In this document: positions 26,508 through 36,539 of the stretch, one piece after another | How positions within the stretch are numbered: position 1 is the stretch's first letter | Layout: every line of letters begins with the position of its first letter | DNA from: Macrococcus equipercicus | GTDB lineage: Bacteria; Bacillota; Bacilli; Staphylococcales; Staphylococcaceae | DNA: 64,000 nt | Direction: 5' to 3' | Assembly: GCF_004359525.2 (NCBI RefSeq) | Contig: NZ_SCWC02000003.1 | Coordinates: 1-64,000, forward strand | Position numbers and translations under genes: made by a program | The notes under the pieces: generated by a model | The model's database searches: none | Seen by the model: only the letters and a program-made list of their open reading frames with translations | Told to the model about the DNA's origin: nothing

Positions 26508-26867
26508 TTAGCTTTCCACCCCTAGACACTTCCCCAGGCGGTCTAATATCTTCTGCTTCCGATTGTAGAAGTCCCGTCTTGATATGTGTAGCTTGTCGGC
26601 CACGCCATCGCCATTAATCACACTACTGTTATCAAAGTAATAAAGTTCTATAAGCTGTCTGTCTAACTCGTCTACACTCTCATAAGTCTCTTCTATCACT
26701 TCTATGACGTGCTTTCTATATCGACTACGCCTGTAACGTTCCAGGGCGGTCATATCCTGTGCTGTGAAGCGGTCTAGCTGTCGTCTATCCTCTAATGCCT
26801 GGCGTTGCTTCATGGCCTTATAACACCTTAATTCATACTCTAAATAGTTGCTCACTGCTTTATCCAT
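26508..26867 (-). CDS. RinA/ArpU-like transcriptional activator
   Basis: A 119-residue protein whose start follows AAAGGTGGTCTAT. The C-terminal half VDELDRQLIELYYFDN followed by VADKLHISRRDFYNRKQKIL resembles the region-4-like helix-turn-helix of staphylococcal phage RinA and enterococcal ArpU, which activate late phage genes. Third protein of this type in the island. Confidence 0.65.
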   Translation of the reverse strand: MDKAVSNYLEYELRCYKAMKQRQALEDRRQLDRFTAQDMTALERYRRSRYRKHVIEVIEETYESVDELDRQLIELYYFDNSSVINGDGVADKLHISRRDFYNRKQKILDRLGKCLGVES

Positions 26868-26918
26868 ATAGACCACCTTTAGTAGAAAGACCGCCATATT
26901 ATAGACGGTCTAGTTAGG

Positions 26919-27176
26919 TTAGTTTTTAGCGAACGGGTTATTGACTTTCATCGGCTCATACATCACCATAAGTTCACAGTAGACACCGCCACCGTCCTCG
27001 TCCCAATCACCGCTGTAGATAGGCTTAATATCTATAATGTGGTGCTGTTCCAGGAATTCATTCAACCGTGCTTCATACTCTTCTTGTGTCTCTTTACGTC
27101 TGTCTGTCATACCACCATATCTATCGGCATAGGGCTGACAATCCACATAACCTCTTTTAAACAGCTTTACATTCAT
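26919..27176 (-). CDS. small island protein of unknown function
   Basis: An 85-residue protein with an acidic Gly-rich core (SGDWDEDGGGVYCELMVMYE) that recalls small phage-encoded hypothetical proteins. It overlaps the upstream gene by 20 bp. No function assigned. Confidence 0.55.
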   Translation of the reverse strand: MNVKLFKRGYVDCQPYADRYGGMTDRRKETQEEYEARLNEFLEQHHIIDIKPIYSGDWDEDGGGVYCELMVMYEPMKVNNPFAKN

Positions 27177-27405
27177 TGATAATATCCTCCGTTAGTACGT
27201 GTGTTATCACTTCTCTGATCTCTTCCGCTATTGTGAACTGAAAGACCACGCTTTTAGTCACTGTCCCGTCATCGTGGTAAGTCGTTTCTATAAATTCTTT
27301 CTCGATACTGGCTACTTCCCACCGCTTCTTGAAATGTTCTATCATTCTATCCATTGTCTTTAGCTGTTCCTGGGTGAGCTTCTCACCGTAAAACTCTTTA
27401 TACAT
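27157..27405 (-). CDS. small island protein of unknown function
   Basis: An 82-residue protein with a basic N-terminal helix (MDRMIEHFKKRWE) and a beta-rich centre (ETTYHDDGTVTKSVVFQF). Not recognised. AGGAGG lies before the ATG. First gene after the iteron origin. Confidence 0.55.
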   Translation of the reverse strand: MYKEFYGEKLTQEQLKTMDRMIEHFKKRWEVASIEKEFIETTYHDDGTVTKSVVFQFTIAEEIREVITHVLTEDIINECKAV

Positions 27406-27465
27406 GCGATGACCTCCTAATGTAGTGAAATGTAGTATTTATGTCGCTGTGTATGTCATTTTTTT

Positions 27466-27694
27466 TGCCATACAAAAATATATTTGCCATACGTTTAAAG
27501 TCTTATATATCAAGGGTTTTAACAGTTGTATGGCAGTATGGCAGAAAAAAACGCCAAAACCTTTATATATTACTTGCTACTTCTTATTTAAATAATATTT
27601 TTTGATTAAAAAGTTGCATACATGCCATACAATACGTTTAATCGCTTGTCGTTACTGGTTTTAAGCGTATGGCAGAATGTATGGCAGTATGGCA
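27466..27694. other. island replication origin: two iteron sets flanking an AT-rich core
   Basis: Eight perfect copies of the octamer GTATGGCA/TGCCATAC occur: TGCCATAC at 27466, 27485 and 27623; GTATGGCA at 27528, 27536, 27667, 27679 and 27687. They form two groups of four (27466-27543 and 27623-27694) around an AT-rich stretch (27544-27615). This is the layout known for SaPI origins, where the Rep helicase binds the iterons. It lies immediately downstream of the helicase gene. Confidence 0.82.
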
Positions 27695-27699
27695 GAATA

Positions 27700-29052
27700 C
27701 TAACCTTTTTTATATATTCTTATCTTAGTTGGTCTATTATTGATACGTTTTGAAGTTTCACCCTTTATCAGACCATAAGCCTTTTCAAGTTCTGCGGTTA
27801 AAAACTTCTTAGACTTCTTATTAAGCCCGTTCTCTTCTAGCCATGTTAGGAAATCATCAAATACTAATCTGTCATCTCGGTCTACTACCTTATCCATTCC
27901 GACATCTTCCACAAACTCGACCACGATATTATTATCTTTCTGATACTGCTGTAGTGCGTCTGTGACTGCTTTAGGTTCGGTGAACTCTTGTTTTTCAAGT
28001 ATTCTATCTAAGCCCTTAATCGCTTCATTGAATAAGTGAGATCTAACAATGTGATTATCTAACTTCTCATTGATGGATAAGTCCAGGTTGCCTTTCTCTT
28101 TGCTGAATGTATTCATAAAAGGAATGATGGTTAAGCGTCTGTATAACCCGTGTGTCGTATCTTTAATGTTGGGTAACTGGTTACTGGAATACATCAAGGT
28201 AGCATAATTGTGTAAGGGTAGAGGGCTTTCATACTTCCTATTACAATAGATAGCGTCCCCCGTGACCAATTTTTTTAGGTTTTCTGCGTCCTCCAGGCGT
28301 GTAGCTGAAATATCATCACCTATTGCCACCATCTTATTTAAGAGACCGAACAACTTAAATTCATGCTCTGTATCTTTCAGACTTAGGGGTGTGATATTAT
28401 CTTTACCATAAAACTGATAAAGCAAGTTAAACCATGAAGATTTTCCGTTGCTTCCTGGTGCATAGAGAATGAAACATTTTTGCATGAACGGACTAGCATA
28501 GAGACCATAACCGACACTTTCTAATAACAACTTCTTAATCTGTCTATCGTTGTTAGCAATATCGTTTAAAAACTTGTCTAAGTCCTTGCTGTAGGCTTTA
28601 GGGTCATAGATCACATTAATGTGATTAGTGATGATATAGTCGGTACTGTTAGGGTGTAGCACTTTCTCCTTAACATCAAACACACCATTTTTAAGTGATA
28701 GATAGCGAGGGTGTGAGCGTTGACGTTGCTTAGCCCTGGCCATCAGACTGTAGTAGACCTCTTTCCGCTGTGCTTCTTTCAGTATCGGCATATCTTTAAC
28801 TAAAATACGTCTGAACTTAGCCATATCGACATATACATAATGTGTTTTTTCAAAGCAATGTAATGCGTCATCATCTAATACGATGAAGTGGTACTTCTGT
28901 AAAATATATTGAGCGAACTCATCATGTTTGAATGCTTGACCGTCCCAAAACTCTGAATGACCTTTCTCAAACTTCACTAATTTACTGCTGTGTTCCTGTC
29001 TGACTTCGTTAGCGTATTCTATTAATTCAGTCGGTTTCTGTTTTGTTGTCAT
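27700..29052 (-). CDS. D5/P4-type superfamily 3 replicative helicase (SaPI Rep-like)
   Basis: A 450-residue protein with an N-terminal D5-type region, then a superfamily 3 helicase domain: Walker A APGSNGKSSW near residue 200, Walker B/C elements VAIGDDIS and MYSSNQLP, and an arginine GLYRRLTIIPF. The C-terminus carries a winged-helix-like segment that would bind the adjacent iterons. By analogy with SaPI Rep it initiates island replication after induction. Its start overlaps the primase gene by 26 bp, so the two are co-translated. Confidence 0.88.
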   Translation of the reverse strand: MTTKQKPTELIEYANEVRQEHSSKLVKFEKGHSEFWDGQAFKHDEFAQYILQKYHFIVLDDDALHCFEKTHYVYVDMAKFRRILVKDMPILKEAQRKEVYYSLMARAKQRQRSHPRYLSLKNGVFDVKEKVLHPNSTDYIITNHINVIYDPKAYSKDLDKFLNDIANNDRQIKKLLLESVGYGLYASPFMQKCFILYAPGSNGKSSWFNLLYQFYGKDNITPLSLKDTEHEFKLFGLLNKMVAIGDDISATRLEDAENLKKLVTGDAIYCNRKYESPLPLHNYATLMYSSNQLPNIKDTTHGLYRRLTIIPFMNTFSKEKGNLDLSINEKLDNHIVRSHLFNEAIKGLDRILEKQEFTEPKAVTDALQQYQKDNNIVVEFVEDVGMDKVVDRDDRLVFDDFLTWLEENGLNKKSKKFLTAELEKAYGLIKGETSKRINNRPTKIRIYKKG

Positions 29053-29893
29053 ATGTTACTAATCTACCTCCTCCGTCTAGGTGCTTTTTCAGTATGCTGT
29101 CGAGTGTCTTTTTAAATTCTTTCTCGTCCATCGGTACATCATTATTATTGTTCCAACACCATAACAGACCCGTGACCGCTTCTATCGGTACACCTCTATA
29201 AAGTAGTAGCCCTGTAATGCTCGCTAAACTGCTGTTACGCTGTCCCTCGCCTACCCCGTAACAAATACTTGACCAATGGCTAGCGTCTCTTCTCGGGCTT
29301 CTCGTGGCCATCAGTGGCTTATCTTTAGGCTGTCGCTGTTTAATCATTTCTACTAGCTTAGTCGTATCAAGTAAATGTGTTTCATTATACTCAAACACAC
29401 GATCACTTGAAGCGGTTTTGAGTACCTGGCGTGCTTGTGCTTGGCTTAGCTTCACACTGCTCGGGTCTGACTTCACGCCTAATGCTTCATCTATAACAGC
29501 TATAGCGTGGCTGTAGTAGTCGTTATGCAGTGGACTTGATAAGGGTATAACCAGGCGTAAACGTGGCTTGTCTGCGGTGTGATTATGCGTTGAGAAGCAT
29601 ATCCACGAGAAGCCTAACGTGTCCTTAATCTGCTGTATTAAATCAAAGCCCTCGGGTAACTCGTCATAATCTATCGCTAAAGCGTGCTTATTGATGATAT
29701 GGTCATTGATACGGTGCGTGTCGGACATGTCACCTATAAGGAATAGACCATTTTTATATTTATTATCTGATACAGTATTTGTATCTAGGTACTCGACCAA
29801 CTCTTTAAAGTCCATGTCCTTGCTGTCTACATAAGAGTTAGCGTCAAGACTGGCATAATGGTTAACGGTGAATAGAGTATTTTTCATCGGCAT
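29027..29893 (-). CDS. island primase (archaeo-eukaryotic type with PriCT domain)
   Basis: A protein of about 288 residues. The N-terminal half has the AEP-type metal pair in ALAIDYDE, then SWICFSTHNHTADKPRLRLVIPL (landmark STHNHTADKPR). The C-terminal part (about 215-275) resembles PriCT_1 (GEGQRNSSLASITGLLLYRG). It pairs with the downstream helicase, as pri and rep do in SaPIs. The start is uncertain among ATGs at 29908, 29893 and 29887; 29893 is best placed after AGGGG. Confidence 0.82.
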   Translation of the reverse strand: MPMKNTLFTVNHYASLDANSYVDSKDMDFKELVEYLDTNTVSDNKYKNGLFLIGDMSDTHRINDHIINKHALAIDYDELPEGFDLIQQIKDTLGFSWICFSTHNHTADKPRLRLVIPLSSPLHNDYYSHAIAVIDEALGVKSDPSSVKLSQAQARQVLKTASSDRVFEYNETHLLDTTKLVEMIKQRQPKDKPLMATRSPRRDASHWSSICYGVGEGQRNSSLASITGLLLYRGVPIEAVTGLLWCWNNNNDVPMDEKEFKKTLDSILKKHLDGGGRLVTYDNKTETD

Positions 29894-29949
29894 AGTCGCC
29901 CCTGGCATGATATAATTAATGTAAAGGGCTATTCCTTTCTGTTAAAATA

Positions 29950-30030
29950 CAAGTAGGACTATTAGAAAATAGTCCTCTTTTTGTGGGCTTAGTTACTTAC
30001 TAACTTTGGACGGTGAGTTAAGTAACTAGG
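29950..30030. promoter_or_regulatory. two inverted repeats between small gene and primase
   Basis: AGGACTATT/AATAGTCCT (around 29953-29974) and AGTTACTTA/TTAAGTAACT (around 29988-30026) form two hairpins. The second reaches the stop of the upstream gene at 30026. They may attenuate primase expression or terminate upstream transcription. No function shown. Confidence 0.45.
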
Positions 30031-30334
30031 CTTTTTTTATTTTCGTAAATAATCTGCTCAATAATGACTGCTTCTTTTTCTGCTGATTGTAGCTGACCGC
30101 TTCTTTCAGATAGCTTTCTAACTCGCTGATACGTTGTTTTTCTTCAATCGTCTTCACATTCACTTGTAGCAATAAGTTATTTAATACCAGGCTTTCTTTA
30201 CTGCCATCTTCATACTTCGGTAACTCTTCCTTAATCAGTGCTTCTACTTTCTCGTAACCTGTGGCCATGCCATTGTTAAAACCTAACTCGATTAGTGGGG
30301 CGTGTTTTACCTCGGGATAATTGATAAATTCCAT
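30026..30334 (-). CDS. small coiled-coil island protein
   Basis: A 102-residue charged helical protein (KTIEEKQRISELESYLKEAV) with a basic tail (QQKKKQSLLSRLFTKIKKA). AGGAGG precedes the start. Not recognised. Confidence 0.55.
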   Translation of the reverse strand: MEFINYPEVKHAPLIELGFNNGMATGYEKVEALIKEELPKYEDGSKESLVLNNLLLQVNVKTIEEKQRISELESYLKEAVSYNQQKKKQSLLSRLFTKIKKA

Positions 30335-30396
30335 GTTCTTTTTCCTCCTAATAGTGTTATGTGGCTCATATAAGCCGTGTGTGAAGCGGTTTAACT

Positions 30397-30675
30397 TTAT
30401 AGATACTTCTTATGCTTACTTCTTAAAAACTCGCTGAACGTGTCGATATGAACTAACGTTAAAGTCGCTGATACGTCTGTACAGATACGACCTTTAAACT
30501 CTTCCATATCCTCCGCTTCTTTAAGAAATCGGTATGCTGTCGCCTTGCTGATATTGAATAGCTTCGGTAGTGTCGAGATCTTACAGTAAATCATCTTTAC
30601 GGGTGCGACCTGTTCATCTTTAAGTACACTGTTCTGTGGTGTCGGCTCTTCTCGTAACTTAACGATATTACTCAT
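30397..30675 (-). CDS. helix-turn-helix island protein (excisionase-like)
   Basis: A 92-residue protein with CKISTLPKLFNISKATAYRFL at about 31-51, a helix-turn-helix as in MerR/excisionase-type DNA-binding proteins, and no other domain. It overlaps the preceding membrane protein gene by 8 bp. It could be the recombination directionality factor for the integrase; this is inferred from size and position only. Confidence 0.55.
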   Translation of the reverse strand: MSNIVKLREEPTPQNSVLKDEQVAPVKMIYCKISTLPKLFNISKATAYRFLKEAEDMEEFKGRICTDVSATLTLVHIDTFSEFLRSKHKKYL

Positions 30676-30838
30676 TTGTTTGTCCCCCTTTACTATCTAA
30701 CTTCATCGCTTCGTAGGTGATAACACCCAATAAGCTAAAATACATAATTGCTACGCTGTGCTGTCCTGTCATATCAAAGGTCTGTCCCAGGCTGTAAGCA
30801 ATGATGAGATAAAGCGTTGTTTTAATGACTGTCTTCAT
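30668..30838 (-). CDS. small two-helix membrane protein of the island
   Basis: The 56-residue reading begins after AGGGAGGTGATTTC. It has two hydrophobic stretches (TTLYLIIAYSLGQTF and SVAIMYFSLLGVITY) and a polar tail. Function unknown. Confidence 0.5.
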   Translation of the reverse strand: MKTVIKTTLYLIIAYSLGQTFDMTGQHSVAIMYFSLLGVITYEAMKLDSKGGQTNE

Positions 30839-30860
30839 GAAATCACCTCCCTTAATGGTT

Positions 30861-31079
30861 TTATTTTTTAGCTTCAATCGTAAAGATTTGTTCAATCTCT
30901 ACGCCCAGGCTGTCCGCTATACGTTTGGCAAGTTTGGGGCTAGCATTAACTTTTCTATTTCTAATACTACTTAAATGCTGATAAGTAACGCCCACTGCTT
31001 CTGCTAGTGTCATGTTTGTATATCCTTTTAAGGTCATACGCTTATCTAACTCGGTCTGAATGGAATAGCACTTAAACAA
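30861..31079 (-). CDS. Cro/Str-like XRE family regulator
   Basis: A 72-residue Cro-size helix-turn-helix protein (MTLAEAVGVTYQHLSSIRNRKVN region near residues 23-45). The start appears to be TTG, preceded by GAGGTGATTTA. It heads the leftward island operon and is divergent from the Stl-like repressor, the usual SaPI/prophage switch arrangement. Confidence 0.75.
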   Translation of the reverse strand: MFKCYSIQTELDKRMTLKGYTNMTLAEAVGVTYQHLSSIRNRKVNASPKLAKRIADSLGVEIEQIFTIEAKK

Positions 31080-31132
31080 TAAATCACCTCATTTATCACT
31101 TTATTTGTTATAAAAAAATGTTTATTACAAGT

Positions 31133-31179
31133 AATATGATATATCAAGATTAAATAACTTTCAAGATGTATATCATATT
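31133..31179. promoter_or_regulatory. island switch: leftward promoter and inverted-repeat operator
   Basis: Leftward -35 TTGAAA (31159-31164), 17 bp, -10 TATCAT (31136-31141). AATATGATATAT (31133-31144) is repeated inverted as GTATATCATATT (31168-31179). The left arm covers the -10, so binding of a dimeric repressor would shut the replication operon. Confidence 0.7.
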
Positions 31180-31247
31180 TATTTAAGATAAAATTAATGT
31201 TATTATATATTTGTGATAAAAATGACTATTAAACAAGGAGGTTGAAT

Positions 31248-32075
31248 ATGATTAATGAAGAAGCTAGACAACTAGGAGACTACATTAAGAAGTTAAGAAA
31301 AAATAAAAAAGTTACTGCTAAAGAATTAGGTAGTTATGTCGGTTATAGTCAGTCCTATATCAGTGCTATAGAAAATAACAACAATAACAATGTACCTAGT
31401 AAAAAAGTACTTAATAGACTTGCTACAGCATTACGGCATATCGGCTATGATCATGCTGACGTAGAAGAAAAATTATATAGTATAGCTGGTTATCCATCAC
31501 GTCGCCATATTGCCCATGATGATGATTTTAAAATAAGCTACAGTAAATACTTAGGTGCTTACGATAATCTTTCCAACGTACCACTTGAGAAACCATATTT
31601 AGATTTATTTTATGTATTGGATAATAAATTTGATTTAAAATTTCAATACAAAAATAATGGTTTTGATGAATATGTCGAATTAAACGATAAACATAAATCA
31701 TTTATTAAGAACATGATTACTCAATTATTATTTATGGAAGATATAGAAGAAAATATAAAAATTGGATATGAGAAAGCGTTAGAAGAGCAAGCAAAAATTA
31801 ATCATATAGAAGTATATTATGATGAAATAGCCCAAAAGCTAGACAGACTTCGTAACGATTTACGTGTACTCAATGACTTGAGAAAAAACTTCTCGGAAGA
31901 AAATTTCAAATATGAATATGACAATACATTACAAGTATTGTCAATGGAATTAGAAGAACATGAAGAAGAATTAGATTTTAGTAAAGAAACCTTATTAAAT
32001 GCGATTGAATTTATATCTAGTGAGATAGCCCGTCTCACTGATGAATATGATAAAGAAACAGACAAGGAGGACTAG
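31248..32075 (+). CDS. Stl-like master repressor (XRE family)
   Basis: A 275-residue protein with an N-terminal XRE helix-turn-helix (VTAKELGSYVGYSQSYISAIE, about 24-44) and a long acidic, coiled-coil C-terminal part (about 165-275). It lacks a RecA-type autocleavage Ala-Gly and a peptidase Ser/Lys dyad, so release by a helper-phage protein, as for SaPI Stl, fits better than SOS cleavage. AAGGAGG precedes the ATG. The stop is 3 bp before the integrase start. Confidence 0.78.
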   Translation: MINEEARQLGDYIKKLRKNKKVTAKELGSYVGYSQSYISAIENNNNNNVPSKKVLNRLATALRHIGYDHADVEEKLYSIAGYPSRRHIAHDDDFKISYSKYLGAYDNLSNVPLEKPYLDLFYVLDNKFDLKFQYKNNGFDEYVELNDKHKSFIKNMITQLLFMEDIEENIKIGYEKALEEQAKINHIEVYYDEIAQKLDRLRNDLRVLNDLRKNFSEENFKYEYDNTLQVLSMELEEHEEELDFSKETLLNAIEFISSEIARLTDEYDKETDKED

Positions 32076-32078
32076 CCT

Positions 32079-33314
32079 ATGTGGTCAGTACCATTCACAG
32101 ACAAGCACGGGGTAGAGAAGTACCGCTTCTATGAGAAGTATAAAGACCCTTTAACAGACAAGTGGCGTTATGTATCTGTAGTGATGAATAAGGACACTAA
32201 GCCCTCACAGAAAGAAGCACAGAAGCGGTTGACGGAAAAGGTTAAAGAGAAGCTGAATGACAGAACACCATCGACACTTAAAAGCCTTACGTTTCACCAG
32301 GCGTGCGATGAATGGTTTTCTAACTACAAAATAGTATCGGGGTCTAAACAGTCCACCATCGCCACTAAGTATTATAAGATTGAACACATTAAACGGAATG
32401 TAGATAAAGACATACTGGTTAAGAATATGACGGCTGAAACGTTCCAGGACTTCATCAATTCCGCTTCCAACGACAATCTAAGCCATAAGGTCATCAAGGA
32501 CGCTATGAGCATTGTCAGAAACATCATGAAGTACACACAGAAACGTTATAACTTAACTGATATATCCTATCTGGAGGACGTAACTATCCCTAAGCAAGCG
32601 AAGACCAGGGACGAGGTAAAGGCTAAACGTGAGAACTATTTAGAAATGTCACAGATCACGATGATAGTGCATAAGCTGAACGCACTCGCTGACGAGAAAC
32701 GGGCGGGCTACATGAAGCGGTCATATTTAATCACTGCTTATATTGTCGAGTTCATGGCTCTTAACGGTATGCGTATCGGTGAGTTACTGGCCATACAGCC
32801 TAATAACATCAACTTTGATAAACAGACACTAGAAATAGACGGTACTATTCACTGGATAGATGACGACCAGGGGCATGGTTTGAAAGATACAACTAAGACG
32901 GAAGCGTCCTATAGAACTATCTCACTGACCACTAGAAGCTGTGACATCTTGCGTAAAGTCATGCTAGAGAATAAGAAAGCGACACAGTGGGACAGTAACT
33001 ATATAGATCGCGGCTTCATCTTCACTAACCACTACGGCAATCCTATGGCGTTATCATCGGTCAATCGCAACATCAAGACGGCTGTAGACGAGATAAAGGA
33101 CGACCAGGGCAAGAAGCTGATTGATAAGCATGTAACCACTCACACGCTACGACATAGCCATATATCGCTGTTAAGTCAGTTAGGGGTCTCGCTACGGGCT
33201 ATTATGGATAGAGTAGGCCATACAGACCATAAGACCACATTACAGATCTACAGCCATGTGACCGAACAGATGGATAAAGACATGATGAGTAAATTAGAAG
33301 CGGTTAGTTATTAA
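32079..33314 (+). CDS. int: tyrosine recombinase integrase of the guaA-site island
   Basis: A 411-residue phage-type integrase. N-terminal arm-binding domain with aromatic strands (WSVPFTDKHGVEKYRF), SAM-like core-binding domain (about 75-170), then the catalytic domain with Arg in NGMRIGELL, HTLRHSH and GHTDHKTTLQIYSH (nucleophile Tyr). It is co-transcribed with the repressor and lies 145 bp from the attachment core at guaA. A broken copy sits in the left island. Confidence 0.95.
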   Translation: MWSVPFTDKHGVEKYRFYEKYKDPLTDKWRYVSVVMNKDTKPSQKEAQKRLTEKVKEKLNDRTPSTLKSLTFHQACDEWFSNYKIVSGSKQSTIATKYYKIEHIKRNVDKDILVKNMTAETFQDFINSASNDNLSHKVIKDAMSIVRNIMKYTQKRYNLTDISYLEDVTIPKQAKTRDEVKAKRENYLEMSQITMIVHKLNALADEKRAGYMKRSYLITAYIVEFMALNGMRIGELLAIQPNNINFDKQTLEIDGTIHWIDDDQGHGLKDTTKTEASYRTISLTTRSCDILRKVMLENKKATQWDSNYIDRGFIFTNHYGNPMALSSVNRNIKTAVDEIKDDQGKKLIDKHVTTHTLRHSHISLLSQLGVSLRAIMDRVGHTDHKTTLQIYSHVTEQMDKDMMSKLEAVSY

Positions 33315-33408
33315 GGAGGGTCGATAAATCGGCTCTTTTTTTATGCCTGGAGAACAGTTTTTCTCACACTTTGCTGTTTTTCTGCTGTTTTTTCTAATTT
33401 CAGAACAC

Positions 33409-33446
33409 AAAAAAGACCCTCTAACCGCTGTGGTTAAAGGGTTTTA
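33409..33446. terminator. island-borne terminator replacing the guaA terminator
   Basis: AAAAGACCCTCTAACC-GCTGT-GGTTAAAGGGTTTT. It ends the integrase on the plus strand and guaA on the minus strand, and resembles the host hairpin at 20078-20112. Confidence 0.85.
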
Positions 33447-33459
33447 CTATTTTATAGTT

Positions 33460-33475
33460 CTATTCCCACTCAATC
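33460..33475. other. attachment core, copy 3 (right island / guaA)
   Basis: CTATTCCCACTCAATC; the first three bases are the guaA stop codon on the minus strand. Homology with the other two copies ends after 16 bp, so crossover lies within it. It matches my memory of the SaPIbov1-type guaA site. Confidence 0.9.
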
Positions 33476-35001
33476 GTGCTCGGTGGCTTAGAGGTAATGT
33501 CATACACCACACGGTTAACGTGATTCACTTCGTTGACGATCCGGCTGGATACTTTCTGCAGCACTTCCCAGTCGATTCGTGCGAAGTCGCTCGTCATGCC
33601 GTCAATACTTGTCACGGCACGGACGCCGATTGTATAGTCATATGTTCTGTAGTCGCCCATGACACCGACGGAGCGGATGTCAGGGAGGACCGTGAAGTAT
33701 TGCCAGATGTCGCGTTCAAGTCCTTCTTGTGCAATGACTTCTCTTAAAATAGCATCTGATTCACGGACGATTTCCAGTTTCTCTTCTGTGATTTCACCTA
33801 ACACACGGATTCCAAGACCCGGGCCCGGGAACGGCTGACGCCATACGAGGTGTTCTGGGATACCGAGTTCGATACCGAGTGCACGTACTTCATCTTTGAA
33901 GAGTGTGTTGATCGGTTCGATTAATTTGAACTGCATGTCTTCTGGTAAGCCGCCGACGTTGTGGTGAGATTTGATAGTCTGAGCGGTCTTTGTACCTGAT
34001 TCGATGATATCTGTATACAGTGTACCTTGCGCCAGGAATTCAACGCCCTGTAATTTAGACGCTTCATCGTCAAAGACATAGATGAATTCATTACCGATGA
34101 TTTTACGTTTCTGTTCAGGGTCAGAGATGCCTTTAAGCTTGCTCATGAAGCGGTCTTTCGCGTCTACTCGGATGATATTGATGTTGAACCCTTCTGCGAA
34201 ATGCTTCATGACCATGTCGCCTTCGCCTTTACGCAGTAAACCGTGGTCGACGAAGATACATGTCAGCTGGTCGCCGATTGCTTTATGCAGCAGCACAGCA
34301 ACGACTGATGAATCGACGCCGCCGCTCATCGCGCATAATACTTTTTTGTCGCCGACCTGCTCACGGATTTTCTCCACTTCGATATCGATGAAGTTTTCCA
34401 TCGTCCATTCGCCTGTGCAGTTACAGATTTTACGGATGAAGTTGCGAAGTAAGTCGTTACCGTATTCAGAGTGACGGACTTCCGGATGGAACTGCACGCC
34501 GTACAGCTGACGTTCTGCGTTCTCTACTGCTGCGTATTTACAGCTTGGTGAATTCGCGATCATGCGGAAGCCTTCAGGGATGTTGATGACTTTGTCACTG
34601 TGGCTCATCCATACCGTCTGCTCTTCCGGCAGCAGATGGAAGAGTGAATGTGTCTCAGCCGTGATGACTGCTTTACCGTATTCGCGTTCGTTCGCACGTT
34701 CTACAGAGCCGCCGAGTAACTTCGTCATCAGCTGCATGCCGTAACAAATACCAAGAACAGGTACGCCTAAATCGAAGATAGCAGGATCGATTGTGAATGA
34801 TCCTTCTTCGTATACTGAGTTTGGTCCACCTGAGAGGATGATGCCTTTCGGGTTCATCTTCTTGATCTCATCGATTGAAATCTCGTGGTCATGCAGCTCA
34901 CTGTACACACCCATCTCGCGGATACGTCTTGTAATCAGCTGATTGTACTGACTTCCGAAGTCGAGGACAAGAATCAGTTCTTGCTCTAATGCCATTTCCA
35001 T
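33460..35001 (-). CDS. guaA: GMP synthase (glutamine-hydrolysing)
   Basis: A 513-residue enzyme, the same length as in S. aureus. Class I amidotransferase domain with Cys in GICYGMQL and HPEV, ATP-pyrophosphatase domain with SGGVDSSV near residue 230, and a C-terminal dimerisation domain ending PPSTIEWE. It converts XMP to GMP. The last 16 bp are the island attachment core, and the coding sequence is intact. Distal gene of xpt-pbuX-guaB-guaA. Confidence 0.98.
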   Translation of the reverse strand: MEMALEQELILVLDFGSQYNQLITRRIREMGVYSELHDHEISIDEIKKMNPKGIILSGGPNSVYEEGSFTIDPAIFDLGVPVLGICYGMQLMTKLLGGSVERANEREYGKAVITAETHSLFHLLPEEQTVWMSHSDKVINIPEGFRMIANSPSCKYAAVENAERQLYGVQFHPEVRHSEYGNDLLRNFIRKICNCTGEWTMENFIDIEVEKIREQVGDKKVLCAMSGGVDSSVVAVLLHKAIGDQLTCIFVDHGLLRKGEGDMVMKHFAEGFNINIIRVDAKDRFMSKLKGISDPEQKRKIIGNEFIYVFDDEASKLQGVEFLAQGTLYTDIIESGTKTAQTIKSHHNVGGLPEDMQFKLIEPINTLFKDEVRALGIELGIPEHLVWRQPFPGPGLGIRVLGEITEEKLEIVRESDAILREVIAQEGLERDIWQYFTVLPDIRSVGVMGDYRTYDYTIGVRAVTSIDGMTSDFARIDWEVLQKVSSRIVNEVNHVNRVVYDITSKPPSTIEWE

Positions 35002-35014
35002 GTATGATATCTCC

Positions 35015-36499
<1,485 letters not shown>

Positions 36500-36539
36500 T
36501 TATTATTCTAAAAATCATAAGTTCTTTTCTATCTCTCTA

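Larger units (their letters stand above)
24089..33475. mobile_element. SaPI/PICI-like genomic island (right island), about 9.4 kb
   Basis: It is bounded by 16-bp cores and integrated at the 3' end of guaA, a known SaPI attachment gene (SaPIbov1 type). From the guaA side: integrase, Stl-like repressor, divergent Cro-like regulator, two small proteins, primase, helicase, an iteron origin, then seven small genes in one direction. Gene overlaps of 4 bp are common. No terminase, capsid-redirecting, resistance or virulence gene is recognised. Induction and spread by a helper phage is an inference from the layout. Confidence 0.85.
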
